The notes beneath the pieces were generated by a model. The model had not been told where the DNA came from and made no database searches. It saw only the letters and a list, made by a program, of their open reading frames with translations. A program made the translations under genes and the position numbers. 64,000 nt of DNA from Acidimicrobiia bacterium (lineage in GTDB: Bacteria > Actinomycetota > Acidimicrobiia > Spongiisociales > ZC4RG35), in NCBI GenBank assembly GCA_028284765.1, contig JANQRA010000022.1:56331-120330 (forward strand), written 5' to 3'. Below, in pieces: positions 42,122-51,013 of the stretch. Each line of letters begins with the position of its first letter. Positions within the stretch are counted from its first letter, which is position 1.

Positions 42122-43291
42122 TCGGCTCTCTATCCAGTCGACACAATGTTCGGCCACTGCCCTTGTGCGTAGGGAAGCCACCGCGTCGAACCCGTGCTGA
42201 GCCCAATGGACTTCAAGGAGCTCAGCATCGACCCCGACGTCATCGAGCGCAGTGACGAAGTGTCGCGATTCGTCCGGAAGAACGATGGAGTCGTAGGTCC
42301 CATGCGTCACCAAGAAGGGCGGGGCGTTTGGATGTACCTGATCAACAGGTGACCCGAGGTGGTAGAGATCGCGATTCTCATCCGGTGTCGCCTTGAGCAC
42401 GAACCGGGCGATGAAAGGCCAGTCGTAGCGGGTGGAATTCCTCACGAGCAGGTCGTAGATCCCGTAGAAGACCATGGCCGCCGCAACCGACGTGTCAGCC
42501 GACTCAAAGCCAGGCTGCAGATCGCGATTGGAGGAAGTGAGCGCTGCCAGCGCGGCCAGATGGGCGCCGGACGACCCTCCAGATATCACTACGCGCTCTG
42601 GGTCGCATCCGTACGCGACGCCGGGTCCACGGGCCCAAGCAATCGCACGCTTCACACCCACAAGGTGCTCAGGAAACGTTGCGTCAGGCGAGAGCGGATA
42701 TCTGATGTCGAGGATCAGCCATCCGCGACTGGCCAACCTGTAGAACAGGGATCGGGCCTGACGGCCAGGGCGCCCACGCATCCACGAGCCAGGATGGACA
42801 TAGACGAGTGTCGGGGCGTCCGCGATCCCAGGCTTGCGGTAGGTGTCAAGCGTCAGGTTGTCGTGATACGGAATCTCGACCTGATGCTCCACTGCAGAAG
42901 GAATTGGCTCCCAGATCTTCCACATGCTCCAGACCGAAGGGCGAGAGCCCACTCTCCGGGCACTCACGATTCCTCGTCCGATGATGACGAGAAGTCCGAA
43001 TTGCGCAGCGATGAACAGCCACAGGCCAAGCACCCCTATCCGACGGTCAAGGGACCCGAGTGCGACGAATCCCCAAGCGATCAAGATTCGCAGGACGAAA
43101 TAGGCAGGTGCGAGTTCATTTATCAGCATCCCTGGAAGCCACAGCGGAGTGAGGCCTTTGCCCGGCCTGACCGGGCTGCGAAGGGCATTCACCGTCCAAA
43201 ACGATGCGGCGAAGAACCAGGTGAAGAAGAGTGCTGAAATCAAGAGGTACGCCGACGCCGAAACATCCGATCCATCGGCTGCGTCGAACAT
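42092..43291 (-). CDS. membrane-anchored alpha/beta hydrolase (BD-FAE/lipase-like)
   Basis: A 399-residue protein from ATG 43291. About four helices occupy residues 10-135 and a hormone-sensitive-lipase-like domain follows. The HG-type oxyanion segment is VYVHPGSWMRGRPG, the nucleophile elbow VISGGSSGAHLAAL, and the acid/His lie near HGTYDSIVLPDES and HWAQHGFD. It probably hydrolyses short acyl esters at the membrane. Divergent from the acyltransferase gene, with 17 bp between starts. Confidence 0.82.
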   Translation of the reverse strand: MFDAADGSDVSASAYLLISALFFTWFFAASFWTVNALRSPVRPGKGLTPLWLPGMLINELAPAYFVLRILIAWGFVALGSLDRRIGVLGLWLFIAAQFGLLVIIGRGIVSARRVGSRPSVWSMWKIWEPIPSAVEHQVEIPYHDNLTLDTYRKPGIADAPTLVYVHPGSWMRGRPGRQARSLFYRLASRGWLILDIRYPLSPDATFPEHLVGVKRAIAWARGPGVAYGCDPERVVISGGSSGAHLAALAALTSSNRDLQPGFESADTSVAAAMVFYGIYDLLVRNSTRYDWPFIARFVLKATPDENRDLYHLGSPVDQVHPNAPPFLVTHGTYDSIVLPDESRHFVTALDDVGVDAELLEVHWAQHGFDAVASLRTRAVAEHCVDWIESRLAGEGSESS

Positions 43292-43308
43292 AGTGTGAGC
43301 CACCTGAG

Positions 43309-44301
43309 ATGCCTGACAACCCGCTAGCCAGAAGAGCAATAACCATCACCACTGTCCTGGTGATGTTTGTTGCACTTACTCTGCTCTCCCCTCTGGTTCT
43401 GGTGGTTGCGTTCGCTATCGACGTCGTCCGGAGAGTCTCTACCGGCAAGCCGTGGGTCACATTGAGATGCATCGGGTTTCTCTGGCTTTACCTTCTCGGC
43501 GAGCTCTGGGCGGTGGCAGCTCTCCTCCTCACATCGGTGGTACCTGGCAAAGCCAAGACAGAGGCAACGATCGCCCTGCAGAAGCGATGGGTCCGATGGA
43601 ACGTCAAGTCGCTGACAACGCTCTTCGACCTCGAGATCTCGGTGGACGGGCAGGAAGAAGCCGCCGAAGGGCCGATGATTCTCTTGGTTCGACACGCCTC
43701 CTTGGTTGACACCCTCCTACCGGGCCTGCTGATTGCAAACGAGTTCGACATCCGACTCCGATACGTGCTCAAGAAGGAGCTTCTCGCAGACCCTGCACTC
43801 GACATTGCCGGCAACCGACTTCCGAACTACTTCATCGACCGATCAGCGAATACGGCCGTCGAGCTTGGTGGTATTCGAGCTCTCGGCAGGAACCTCGGGG
43901 AGCGGGATGGGGTGCTCATCTATCCAGAGGGAACTCGCTTTTCGGCGGCCAAGAGGAAGTTGCGAGTCAAGCGATCCAGGAGCGGCGATCCCGCGCTCGC
44001 GGAAATAGCCGCCGCGATGAGGATGGTCCTCCCACCAAAACCCAACGGGACTCTTGCGTTGCTTGACGAGTCCGAGGCGGACGTCGTCGTGCTTGCGCAC
44101 CATGGGCTGGAGGGGCTGGCAACTGTCAAAGACATCTGGGCTGGAGGTCTTGTCGGTTCGGAGATCGAGGTGAAGATCTGGCGCATTGCCCGTGACGAGA
44201 TCCCGGCCGACGAAGCGGATCGCAAGAAGTGGTTGTCAGCCACTTGGCTCGACGTCGACGAATGGGTCGTCGGAGCCAGTCGCAATGCGCTGACCACATG
44301 A
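43309..44301 (+). CDS. 1-acyl-glycerol-3-phosphate acyltransferase family (PlsC-like)
   Basis: A 330-residue membrane acyltransferase with an N-terminal helix (about residues 8-32) and another (residues 50-70). The HX4D motif is VRHASLVD, followed by the glycerol-phosphate motif YPEGTRFSAAKR. Such enzymes add the second acyl chain in phospholipid synthesis. The stop overlaps the photolyase start by ATGA. Confidence 0.85.
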   Translation: MPDNPLARRAITITTVLVMFVALTLLSPLVLVVAFAIDVVRRVSTGKPWVTLRCIGFLWLYLLGELWAVAALLLTSVVPGKAKTEATIALQKRWVRWNVKSLTTLFDLEISVDGQEEAAEGPMILLVRHASLVDTLLPGLLIANEFDIRLRYVLKKELLADPALDIAGNRLPNYFIDRSANTAVELGGIRALGRNLGERDGVLIYPEGTRFSAAKRKLRVKRSRSGDPALAEIAAAMRMVLPPKPNGTLALLDESEADVVVLAHHGLEGLATVKDIWAGGLVGSEIEVKIWRIARDEIPADEADRKKWLSATWLDVDEWVVGASRNALTT

Positions 44302-45632
44302 CATCGATCTTCTGGTTCAGACGAGATGTCCGACTGGACGATCACCCCGGGCTTGCGGCAGCGGCCAAGGAGGGGCCGATTCTCGGACTCTTCGTCGTCG
44401 ACCCAACCCTCTTCGATCGAGTCTCCGTGAGGAGACGAGACGCATTGATTACCGGTCTCCGGCACCTGGATAGCCAGATGTCAGAACTGGGTGGGCGATT
44501 GCTCGTGGAGAGAGGCAAGCCGGAGGAACTGGTTCCTGAGATCGCCACCCGGCACGGGATTAGACGGATTCATGTGTCTGGAGACGTGACTCCATTCGCG
44601 AAGAAACGCGACGCCAATATCGAACGAAGAGTCGACCTCGTTCGGCACCAAGGGGTGTACGTCCACCCGCCCGGCTCGGTCCTGACGGACGACGGCGAGC
44701 CCTACAAGGTCTTCACCCCCTTCTACAAGAAGTGGGCGACACTTGATGCCACTCCGGCTGAGACCCAGGAGTCCCTTGAGTTCATAGATGTCCCGGCGCC
44801 AGATCTACCTGAGACCGATCAGTCGCATGGGCCCCAACGGGTCGAGGAGCTACTGGCTGAGTTCGTAGACAAAGTGGACAACTATCACGACGACCGCAAC
44901 CAGATTGACCTCGACGTCACCTCACATCTGTCCGTTGCGCTGAAACATGGATGGATCGGCCCGAGGCGACTCATCAACTCGATCGGAACCGCAACCAAGG
45001 GTCGTCAATCGTTCGTACGCCAGGTTGCGTGGCGTGACTTCTACGGGCACGTGATGGACGAGAACCCGCACACCTTGACGACCGAGCTCGACGAGCGATT
45101 CGCCAATCTCCCTTGGCTGAACGATGGCGAGGTAATCGACGCTTGGAAGACGGGACGGACGGGATATCCGTTGGTCGACGCTGCGATGCGGTGCCTGGTC
45201 GAGACAGGATTCATCCACGGGCGCGCCCGTCTGGTCACAGCTTCGTTCCTGGTCAAACACCTGCTGATCGACTGGCGAGTCGGTGAGGCCTTCTTCAGGC
45301 ACCACCTGATGGACGGAGATACCCCTCAAAATGTCGGCAACTGGCAGTGGGTGGCCGGGACCGGCACCGATGCCTCGCCATACTTTCGGATCTTCAATCC
45401 AATCATCCAGTCCCGGAAGTTCGACCCATCCGGTGAGTTCATCAGGAGGTGGGCACCGGAGCTGACGGAACTCGATTCCAAGGAGATCCACCAGCCGTGG
45501 GAGATTCCCCCGCTCGAGCTGGCGGAGAAGGGCGTGTACCTGGGCGACACCTATCCACTGCCGATCGTGGACCATCCCGAAGCGCGCGAGCGCGCCTTGG
45601 AGTTCTACTCAGCCGCTGCTGGTTCCCGATAG
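44298..45632 (+). CDS. deoxyribodipyrimidine photolyase (class I)
   Basis: A 444-residue photolyase/cryptochrome from ATG 44298. It begins MTSIFWFRRDVRLDDHPGL (antenna domain). The FAD-binding part shows RQVAWRDFYGHVM, YPLVDAAMRCLVETGFIHGR and NWQWVAGTGTDASPYFRIFN, as in CPD photolyases. It repairs UV-made pyrimidine dimers with blue light. It lies 12 kb from the heliorhodopsin gene and shares its light theme. It converges with the FabH gene, overlapping by 28 bp. Confidence 0.94.
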   Translation: MTSIFWFRRDVRLDDHPGLAAAAKEGPILGLFVVDPTLFDRVSVRRRDALITGLRHLDSQMSELGGRLLVERGKPEELVPEIATRHGIRRIHVSGDVTPFAKKRDANIERRVDLVRHQGVYVHPPGSVLTDDGEPYKVFTPFYKKWATLDATPAETQESLEFIDVPAPDLPETDQSHGPQRVEELLAEFVDKVDNYHDDRNQIDLDVTSHLSVALKHGWIGPRRLINSIGTATKGRQSFVRQVAWRDFYGHVMDENPHTLTTELDERFANLPWLNDGEVIDAWKTGRTGYPLVDAAMRCLVETGFIHGRARLVTASFLVKHLLIDWRVGEAFFRHHLMDGDTPQNVGNWQWVAGTGTDASPYFRIFNPIIQSRKFDPSGEFIRRWAPELTELDSKEIHQPWEIPPLELAEKGVYLGDTYPLPIVDHPEARERALEFYSAAAGSR

Positions 45633-46678
45633 ATCGCTGCGCCGTAGTGCGCACCTGCGCCAAAAGCTGCAAAGCAGACCAGCGTTCCGCCCGTGACCCG
45701 ACCAGCCTGCCTCAGCTCGTGATAGAGGATGGGCAGTGTTCCGGCGGTCGTGTTGCCGTACGAGCCGATGTTGGACGGGACCTTCTCCGAGCCGACTCCG
45801 AACTGGCGCCGCACCCCCTCCAGAATCCGGTCGTTCGCCTGGTGGGCAACCACAACGTCGATGTCGTTCAGCTCAAGACCTGTCGAAGCGAGGACGGTCT
45901 GGGCGGCTTCAGGCATGAGACGCACGGCCTTGCGGAACAGACCACCGCCGTCCATTTGGGGAAGGTGAACGTCGGCCTCAACGCCTGCCGCTGTCACATA
46001 CGGACGATCCTTGAATCCGACACCGGGAACCCAGATCAACTCGAACTCTTCCCCGTCGGTATGGAGGGAGGAACCTAGAAGACCTTCTCCCTCAGCACCC
46101 CCGGCGGTCAAGACCATCGCCCCGGCGCCGTCGCCGAACAGGACGCTCCAGGCTCGATGTTCGGTGTTTCGTGCGAAGTCTTCTTCGCTGATGTCCTCGG
46201 AACCGCCAAGTACTCGGTTCCATGAGGCCGCACTCCACGGGAGAAAGCCACCGTGGACTTCGGCGCCCACTACGACGGCTGTCTTGGCGCGGCCACTCGA
46301 CAGAAGTGCATCGGCAAGGTCGAGTCCGTAGAGGAATCCGCTGCACTGTTGGCGGATGTCGTAGGCAGCAATGTGTCGCATGCCCGTCTTGGCCTGAACG
46401 AGCCCTGAGATGCCAGGGGCCACGTAGTCGGGCGTCATCGTGGCTGTGATCAGAGCGTCGACCTCACCGGCTTCGAGTCCTGCGTCCTCGAGCGCCGCGA
46501 GAACCGCCTCCGCTGCGAGATCTGACGATCCCGTACCTGGATCGACGAACCGTCGCTCCTTCACACCCGTGCGAGTAGTGATCCATTCGTCGGTCGTGTC
46601 CATGATTCTCGACAGATCGTGGTTGGACACGACGTTGTCAGGGATCGCTATTCCGGTACCGACGATTATCGAGCTCAA
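45605..46678 (-). CDS. 3-oxoacyl-ACP synthase III family protein (FabH paralogue)
   Basis: Condensing enzyme of 357 aa. The catalytic Cys is in RQQCSGFLYG, His in VVAHQANDRI and Asn in SYGNTTAGT. TDEWITTRTGVKERRF at residues 29-44 is typical. It is clearly different from the FabH at 3.8 kb. It overlaps the SDR gene by 4 bp, so a role in making a special acyl or beta-keto product with that reductase is possible. Confidence 0.88.
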   Translation of the reverse strand: MSSIIVGTGIAIPDNVVSNHDLSRIMDTTDEWITTRTGVKERRFVDPGTGSSDLAAEAVLAALEDAGLEAGEVDALITATMTPDYVAPGISGLVQAKTGMRHIAAYDIRQQCSGFLYGLDLADALLSSGRAKTAVVVGAEVHGGFLPWSAASWNRVLGGSEDISEEDFARNTEHRAWSVLFGDGAGAMVLTAGGAEGEGLLGSSLHTDGEEFELIWVPGVGFKDRPYVTAAGVEADVHLPQMDGGGLFRKAVRLMPEAAQTVLASTGLELNDIDVVVAHQANDRILEGVRRQFGVGSEKVPSNIGSYGNTTAGTLPILYHELRQAGRVTGGTLVCFAAFGAGAHYGAAIYREPAAAE

Positions 46679-47613
46679 TGGGCGGCCGATCGTAGATGTT
46701 CGGGGAAGTCAGATCCGGTGAGTTCGGAGAGGCGGTCCCACAGCTCGGCTCGATCTTTGGCCGACTCGCGGGTCCGATCAAAGATGTGCTCGGCAACGGG
46801 CTCCCGATCGAACCACAGGAGCCCGGATGTCTTGGCAGGCTCTTCCTCGGCCGCGAGCCAGACGATCGTGTCGGCACCCTCCTCCGGAGTCCTCAGCAGC
46901 GGCTGCATGAGCTTGTTGAAAGTCGGCAGTGAATTGGCAACACCTGAAGTCTTGGCCCACCCCGGGTGCATCGCATGGACCGTCACGCCAGTGCCGTGAA
47001 ACCTCTCTGCCCACATGCCGGTCAGTATCACCTGTCCACGTTTGGCACGGGCATAAGCCGCGGAGCCCTTGTACTCACCACGCTCATTTTGCAGATCGTG
47101 GGGTCTGATCTTCTCTGAGTACATGCCACCCGACGTGATGTTGACCACCCGGGCAGGGCTGCTCTGAACCAAGCGATCAGCGAGCAGGTTGGTCAGAAGG
47201 AAGTGCCCGGCGAGATCGACGGCGAACGACCGTTCCAATCCTTCTGAGGTGACGGACCGCTCGGGCAAGAGCACACCAACGTTGTTGATGAGCACATCGA
47301 TTCGCTCCTCGCCCGCCAGGAGTTCGTCGACAAGTCGACGGATCTCGGACATGAGACTCAAATCCGCCTTGTACGTGACGACTTCTCCTTCGGCCGAGGA
47401 TTCGACGGCGGCAAGCTTCTTCTCAGATCGAGCAACAACCACTGTCCGCGCACCAAGAGCTGCGATCTTCTTCGCGGCGGCGAGGCCCAGTCCACCGGTA
47501 GCGCCGGTGATGACAACCGTCTGCCCTGTCAGATCGCTATCGATGGGTTCGAAATCGCGCGAATGCAACCGGTACCCGAGATTGGTGAAGCTCGGGATCG
47601 ACAGAACGTTCAC
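46675..47613 (-). CDS. short-chain dehydrogenase (DHRS12-like)
   Basis: A 312-residue SDR from GTG 47613, which overlaps the SRPBCC stop. The cofactor motif is VVITGATGGLGLAAAKK, followed by INNVG; the catalytic Ser is in NITSGGMYS and the YxxxK in AYARAKRGQ. A Glu-rich Rossmann strand end (ARSEKK) suggests NADP(H). The SRPBCC-SDR-FabH order is compact and coupled, so the three probably work together. Confidence 0.9.
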   Translation of the reverse strand: MNVLSIPSFTNLGYRLHSRDFEPIDSDLTGQTVVITGATGGLGLAAAKKIAALGARTVVVARSEKKLAAVESSAEGEVVTYKADLSLMSEIRRLVDELLAGEERIDVLINNVGVLLPERSVTSEGLERSFAVDLAGHFLLTNLLADRLVQSSPARVVNITSGGMYSEKIRPHDLQNERGEYKGSAAYARAKRGQVILTGMWAERFHGTGVTVHAMHPGWAKTSGVANSLPTFNKLMQPLLRTPEEGADTIVWLAAEEEPAKTSGLLWFDREPVAEHIFDRTRESAKDRAELWDRLSELTGSDFPEHLRSAAH

Positions 47614-48038
47614 TTTGATAGTGAATCCACGAGCCCGTCGAGTGCCTTCGTCCCGATCGGCTTCAGCAGCGGCGACATCAACGGAACGACGAAACGGATC
47701 CAATTCTTGAACTGCAGGTCTGCGGTGTAGTCGACGAGGGTGCCGCCCGAAGACTCGCTGAACTTGATCTCGTCAATCGCATCCAGGGTGGCCCCCTTAC
47801 CGTGGATCACCACACGCGAGTTCGGTTCGTATTCGGTTATCTCGTAAACCATCGGTATCTCACTGGAGCCAAATGTGACGAGCACGTCGTACGTGGTTCC
47901 AACGCCAGTTGGGCCCGAGCTGGTCTGCGAAGCTTCTTTGACCCCAGGATCCCACTCTGCGACGTTCGCGAAGTCGGCGGTGTAGGCGAACACTTCGCCG
48001 ATCGGACGGTCTATCTGTCGGGTTTCGTGAAGTTTCAT
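47610..48038 (-). CDS. SRPBCC family protein
   Basis: A 142-residue START-like protein: MKLHETRQIDRPIGEVFAYT, then FANVAEWDPGV, typical of the polyketide-cyclase/dehydrase branch. It is the first gene of the operon with the SDR and FabH genes. It may carry a hydrophobic substrate for them; this is inference. Confidence 0.85.
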   Translation of the reverse strand: MKLHETRQIDRPIGEVFAYTADFANVAEWDPGVKEASQTSSGPTGVGTTYDVLVTFGSSEIPMVYEITEYEPNSRVVIHGKGATLDAIDEIKFSESSGGTLVDYTADLQFKNWIRFVVPLMSPLLKPIGTKALDGLVDSLSK

Positions 48039-48160
48039 ATTTCTTATTCGTTGCGCTCAGTTTGGGTGGATTGTCGGGACCAAAAGGTAGCGTTCGATGG
48101 GGTCGGCCGCCTCGGTCGATTTCGAGAATCCGACATCGCACCCAGCTCCGTATTCCACAT

Positions 48161-49093
48161 ATGACACGCGCAACTCCCATGGCACGCTTCGCCGAATCGG
48201 TGCGAGGCACTGTGGCGCAGTCGACCTTGTCCCTATTCGATCACGCTGAGTACCCGCTCAAGAACACGCTGGATTACAGCGGTGATCCGGGTCTACTCGG
48301 ACCAGGATCCGTTTCGTGGATCGTCCTCGCCGATCCCGCCGCTTTCGTGGGCGGAATGCGAGGCTTGCTGATCCAGGCTGCCCACCCCGAAGTGGTTGCC
48401 GGCGTGGGAGACCACTCCCGATATCGCGCAGACCCGTTCGGCCGCTTGTCACGGACTTCTTCATATGTGACGGCAACCACCTACGGCGCGATGCCCGAGG
48501 TGGACCGCGCCGTTGAACAGGTGAAGAGGTTTCATCGAATCGTCAGCGGGGTTTCAGAGCGCGGTCGACCGTACGACGCCGGTGACCCGGACCTATCCGC
48601 CTGGGTTCACAACGCTCTCACCAATTCGTTCCTTGTCGCTCATCAGCGCTACGGGCAATACACGCTCTCGTCAAATGAGGCTGACCAATTCGTTCAAGAG
48701 CAGACCGCAATCGGTCAGTTGCTTGGGTCAGATCCGATGCCCACCACGGCGGCGGGTCTCGAGGACTGGGTGAGCAATCATCCTGACGCTGGCCCGACAC
48801 GTGCGATGGCAGATGTGATCGACTTTCTGAAGCAGCCGCCTCTCACTCCGGGAATCAGAGCGGGCTATTCGGTGATTCGGGAGGCAGCGATCGCCACGAT
48901 TCCCGACCGTCTACGCGACATTCTTGGCGTGGATACGCGACCTGGAGCTGAAATGCTTGGGAAAACCGCAACCGCCAGCCTCAGATGGGCTCTTGGATTC
49001 TCGCCAAGTTGGGCACTTGCCCTGCAGAGGATGGGCATCGACCGGCCCGCGGGTCTCTTCAAGCAAGACCCCGAAAGCCGAGTTGCTTCCTAA
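48161..49093 (+). CDS. MpaB-like (DUF2236) oxygenase
   Basis: A 310-residue protein from ATG 48161. The DUF2236 signature is QAAHPEVVAGVGDHSRYRAD, followed by RTSSYVTATTYG, NSFLVAHQRYG and a helical remainder. The family is related to rubber oxygenase (latex-clearing protein), with a heme held by conserved His. It lies divergent from the SRPBCC operon and overlaps the sortase gene by 4 bp. The substrate is unknown. Confidence 0.85.
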   Translation: MTRATPMARFAESVRGTVAQSTLSLFDHAEYPLKNTLDYSGDPGLLGPGSVSWIVLADPAAFVGGMRGLLIQAAHPEVVAGVGDHSRYRADPFGRLSRTSSYVTATTYGAMPEVDRAVEQVKRFHRIVSGVSERGRPYDAGDPDLSAWVHNALTNSFLVAHQRYGQYTLSSNEADQFVQEQTAIGQLLGSDPMPTTAAGLEDWVSNHPDAGPTRAMADVIDFLKQPPLTPGIRAGYSVIREAAIATIPDRLRDILGVDTRPGAEMLGKTATASLRWALGFSPSWALALQRMGIDRPAGLFKQDPESRVAS

Positions 49094-49809
49094 GAGGCGA
49101 CGCCCGGGGTCTCAGACCCCTCGATCGGAACGGCGTAGACGACGACGTTGGAGTCGTAGCTGCCTTCCGACCTGCTGAACCCGCCTCCGCAGGTGATCAG
49201 CGTCAGCACCGACGGCCCCTCTTCACTGAAGATGGCGTCGACCGGCAACTCATCCTTGAGGTAAGTGGTACGGGCAACAACCTCGAAGGACAACTCCGAG
49301 CCGTCGTCGTAGGTAACGGTCACGACGGCCCCTGGCTCAAGCGTGTCGAGATCCCAGAAGAGACCTCGTCCGGGACCGCGGAGATCCACGTGCGCCGCAA
49401 GGACAGCGGAACCAGGCTCTCCGGGGGAGGATCCGTGTCTGTACCAGCCGACGTCGGTGATGTTGTTGGGGACGTCCATCTGCCCGTTGCGATCGACGCC
49501 GTAGGCGCCAACAGGGGCGTCGATTTGGAGCGCTTCGATGCGGAGCCCGACCGGGGCCGGCCCCTCGGCGTCAGCAAGGGCGTCAAGCGCAGACAAGTCG
49601 TTGGGCTGCCAAGCAGGGGTATCAGGGGGTTCCTCGGGTAGTGCCGGGAGTGAGGTGGTTGTCGAAGTCGACGATGTCGTCGACGTTGTGAGCGCCTCGA
49701 CGATTGGCGCATCGTCGCCGGCGTCATCCGGCAACGTGGAGAACCCCCACAGAGCGGCAATTGCCAGTGCTAGACCGACGATTCCGAGAGCTGCGGAGGT
49801 TCTGTTCAT
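49090..49809 (-). CDS. class F-like sortase
   Basis: A 239-residue membrane-anchored transpeptidase: N-terminal helix (about residues 7-24), a Thr/Ser-rich linker, then a sortase barrel from residue 86. The catalytic His140 is in AVLAAHVD and Cys207 in LTLITCGGG. The expected Arg is not obvious: the usual YRDNVVV segment is YDSNVVV, and Arg213 may take its place. It follows the DUF4397 gene, a probable substrate, after a hairpin. Confidence 0.87.
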   Translation of the reverse strand: MNRTSAALGIVGLALAIAALWGFSTLPDDAGDDAPIVEALTTSTTSSTSTTTSLPALPEEPPDTPAWQPNDLSALDALADAEGPAPVGLRIEALQIDAPVGAYGVDRNGQMDVPNNITDVGWYRHGSSPGEPGSAVLAAHVDLRGPGRGLFWDLDTLEPGAVVTVTYDDGSELSFEVVARTTYLKDELPVDAIFSEEGPSVLTLITCGGGFSRSEGSYDSNVVVYAVPIEGSETPGVAS

Positions 49810-49817
49810 GGGAGGAG

Positions 49818-49850
49818 GGAGAGAGGGATCATGGACGAATCCCTCTCTCC
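49818..49850 (-). terminator. intercistronic hairpin (DUF4397-sortase)
   Basis: GGAGAGAGGGAT, a 9-nt loop, then ATCCCTCTCTCC: a perfect 12-bp stem between the DUF4397 stop and the sortase start, covering the sortase ribosome-binding-site region. It may partly terminate transcription, giving more substrate than enzyme. Confidence 0.65.
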
Positions 49851-49860
49851 GATCAACCGT

Positions 49861-50655
49861 CTATCGACGGTTTCTGGCAACCGCTGCCGAGCCACCGAGA
49901 GCAATGACAGCGAGAGCAGCCAAAGCAATCCACAGGATCGGCGACGTGGTCGCAAGACCAGCTGTACCGGTGGGCACGCCCTCAGGTGAGGTGTGCAGAC
50001 CATCGATCAGAGCTGTCGTGACCTGGAAGTTGCCGTCGGCAACCGAACCGATCGCGTAGGCGATGGTGTTAGTGCCCTCAGCAAGAGGCACGTCTGCATC
50101 GAATGCGACGGTGGCAGCATCACCGGCAGCCGTGATCTTGATGTTGTAGGTGTCGGCCGGAACATCGGCATCGCCACCAGCACCGTTGGTCACGCCTTCG
50201 AAGACAGGACCGTCGTTGGCAAGAATGTCGACGGCACCGAAGTCAGCGAGGTGACGAGCGGTGACACGAGCGTTGCCAGCGTCAGTGGCGGAGTTGTTCT
50301 CAACGAACACGCCGAGGGTCGGGGCGCCGCCCTCTTGCAGGTATGCAGCGATGGTGGCCACTGCGCCTGCCGGAAGATCGGTTGAGCCTTCGAGAGCCGG
50401 AGCATCGACGTCGGGGTCTGCATCAGCAGCGAAGAGCTGGAGGTCGTAGCTTCCCTCAGGAAGCGCCAGCGGACCTGCGACATCACCGTAAGCGAAGTCC
50501 TCGAGCGTCAGATCGCCATTGACGTAAACGTCAACAAGCAGATCGGGCACACCGTGGACAACGATGACTTCGCCTTCGTTCGACTGAGCCATGGCACCCA
50601 TGGCCGGAACGATTGCGAGAACTGCGGCCAGGAAGGCCAGTCTCATCTTTTTCAT
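49861..50655 (-). CDS. DUF4397 surface protein
   Basis: A 264-residue secreted protein with a signal peptide (about residues 1-23). A DUF4397 beta-rich domain follows (HGVPDLLVDVYVNGDLTLED). The C-terminal membrane helix (about 236-258) ends in a positive tail (ARNRR). A classical LPxTG is absent; VPTGTAGLA lies before the helix instead. AAGGAG precedes the start. With the sortase downstream it is a cell-surface pair. Confidence 0.88.
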   Translation of the reverse strand: MKKMRLAFLAAVLAIVPAMGAMAQSNEGEVIVVHGVPDLLVDVYVNGDLTLEDFAYGDVAGPLALPEGSYDLQLFAADADPDVDAPALEGSTDLPAGAVATIAAYLQEGGAPTLGVFVENNSATDAGNARVTARHLADFGAVDILANDGPVFEGVTNGAGGDADVPADTYNIKITAAGDAATVAFDADVPLAEGTNTIAYAIGSVADGNFQVTTALIDGLHTSPEGVPTGTAGLATTSPILWIALAALAVIALGGSAAVARNRR

Positions 50656-50743
50656 TAGGGTTCTCCTTCTGTCGGCTGCCTTCTTGCAACCGTTCTTTCA
50701 ACTGCTTTTCGGAGCAGCCGGTGAAGGCGGATGACGGAAAATG

Positions 50744-50773
50744 AAAAACGACCCGCGTCTGCGGGTCGTTTTT
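50744..50773 (-). terminator. rho-independent terminator after tRNA-Ser(GCT)
   Basis: AAAAACGACCCGC-GTCT-GCGGGTCGTTTTT is a perfect 13-bp stem with T-run, 3 bp from the tRNA 3' end. It works on both strands and also caps the DUF4397 promoter region. Confidence 0.9.
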
Positions 50774-50776
50774 CGG

Positions 50777-50866
50777 CGGAGAGGGAGGGATTTGAACCCT
50801 CGAAGAGGCTTAAAACCCCTTACTCGCTTAGCAGGCGAGCGCCTTCGACCACTCGGCCACCTCTCC
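50777..50866 (-). tRNA. tRNA-Ser(GCT)
   Basis: Full cloverleaf with a long variable arm. The acceptor GGAGAGG pairs with CCTCTCC. The anticodon stem TCGCC/GGCGA-type loop CTGCTAA gives GCT, and the T-loop is TTCAAAT. CCA is not encoded. Confidence 0.94.
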
Positions 50867-51013
50867 AAGATTTGGTTGTGTTCGTTGACGGTAACTCCCC
50901 TGCCGCGGCATCACACCTTGAGCCTGCACATCAAGGCGCACCTTGGGTTCCAATCGCTGAAGCCAGGGTCGTAGAGCCGAGTCGAACATCGGCTTCCGAT
51001 GGGCGACCGGCAG

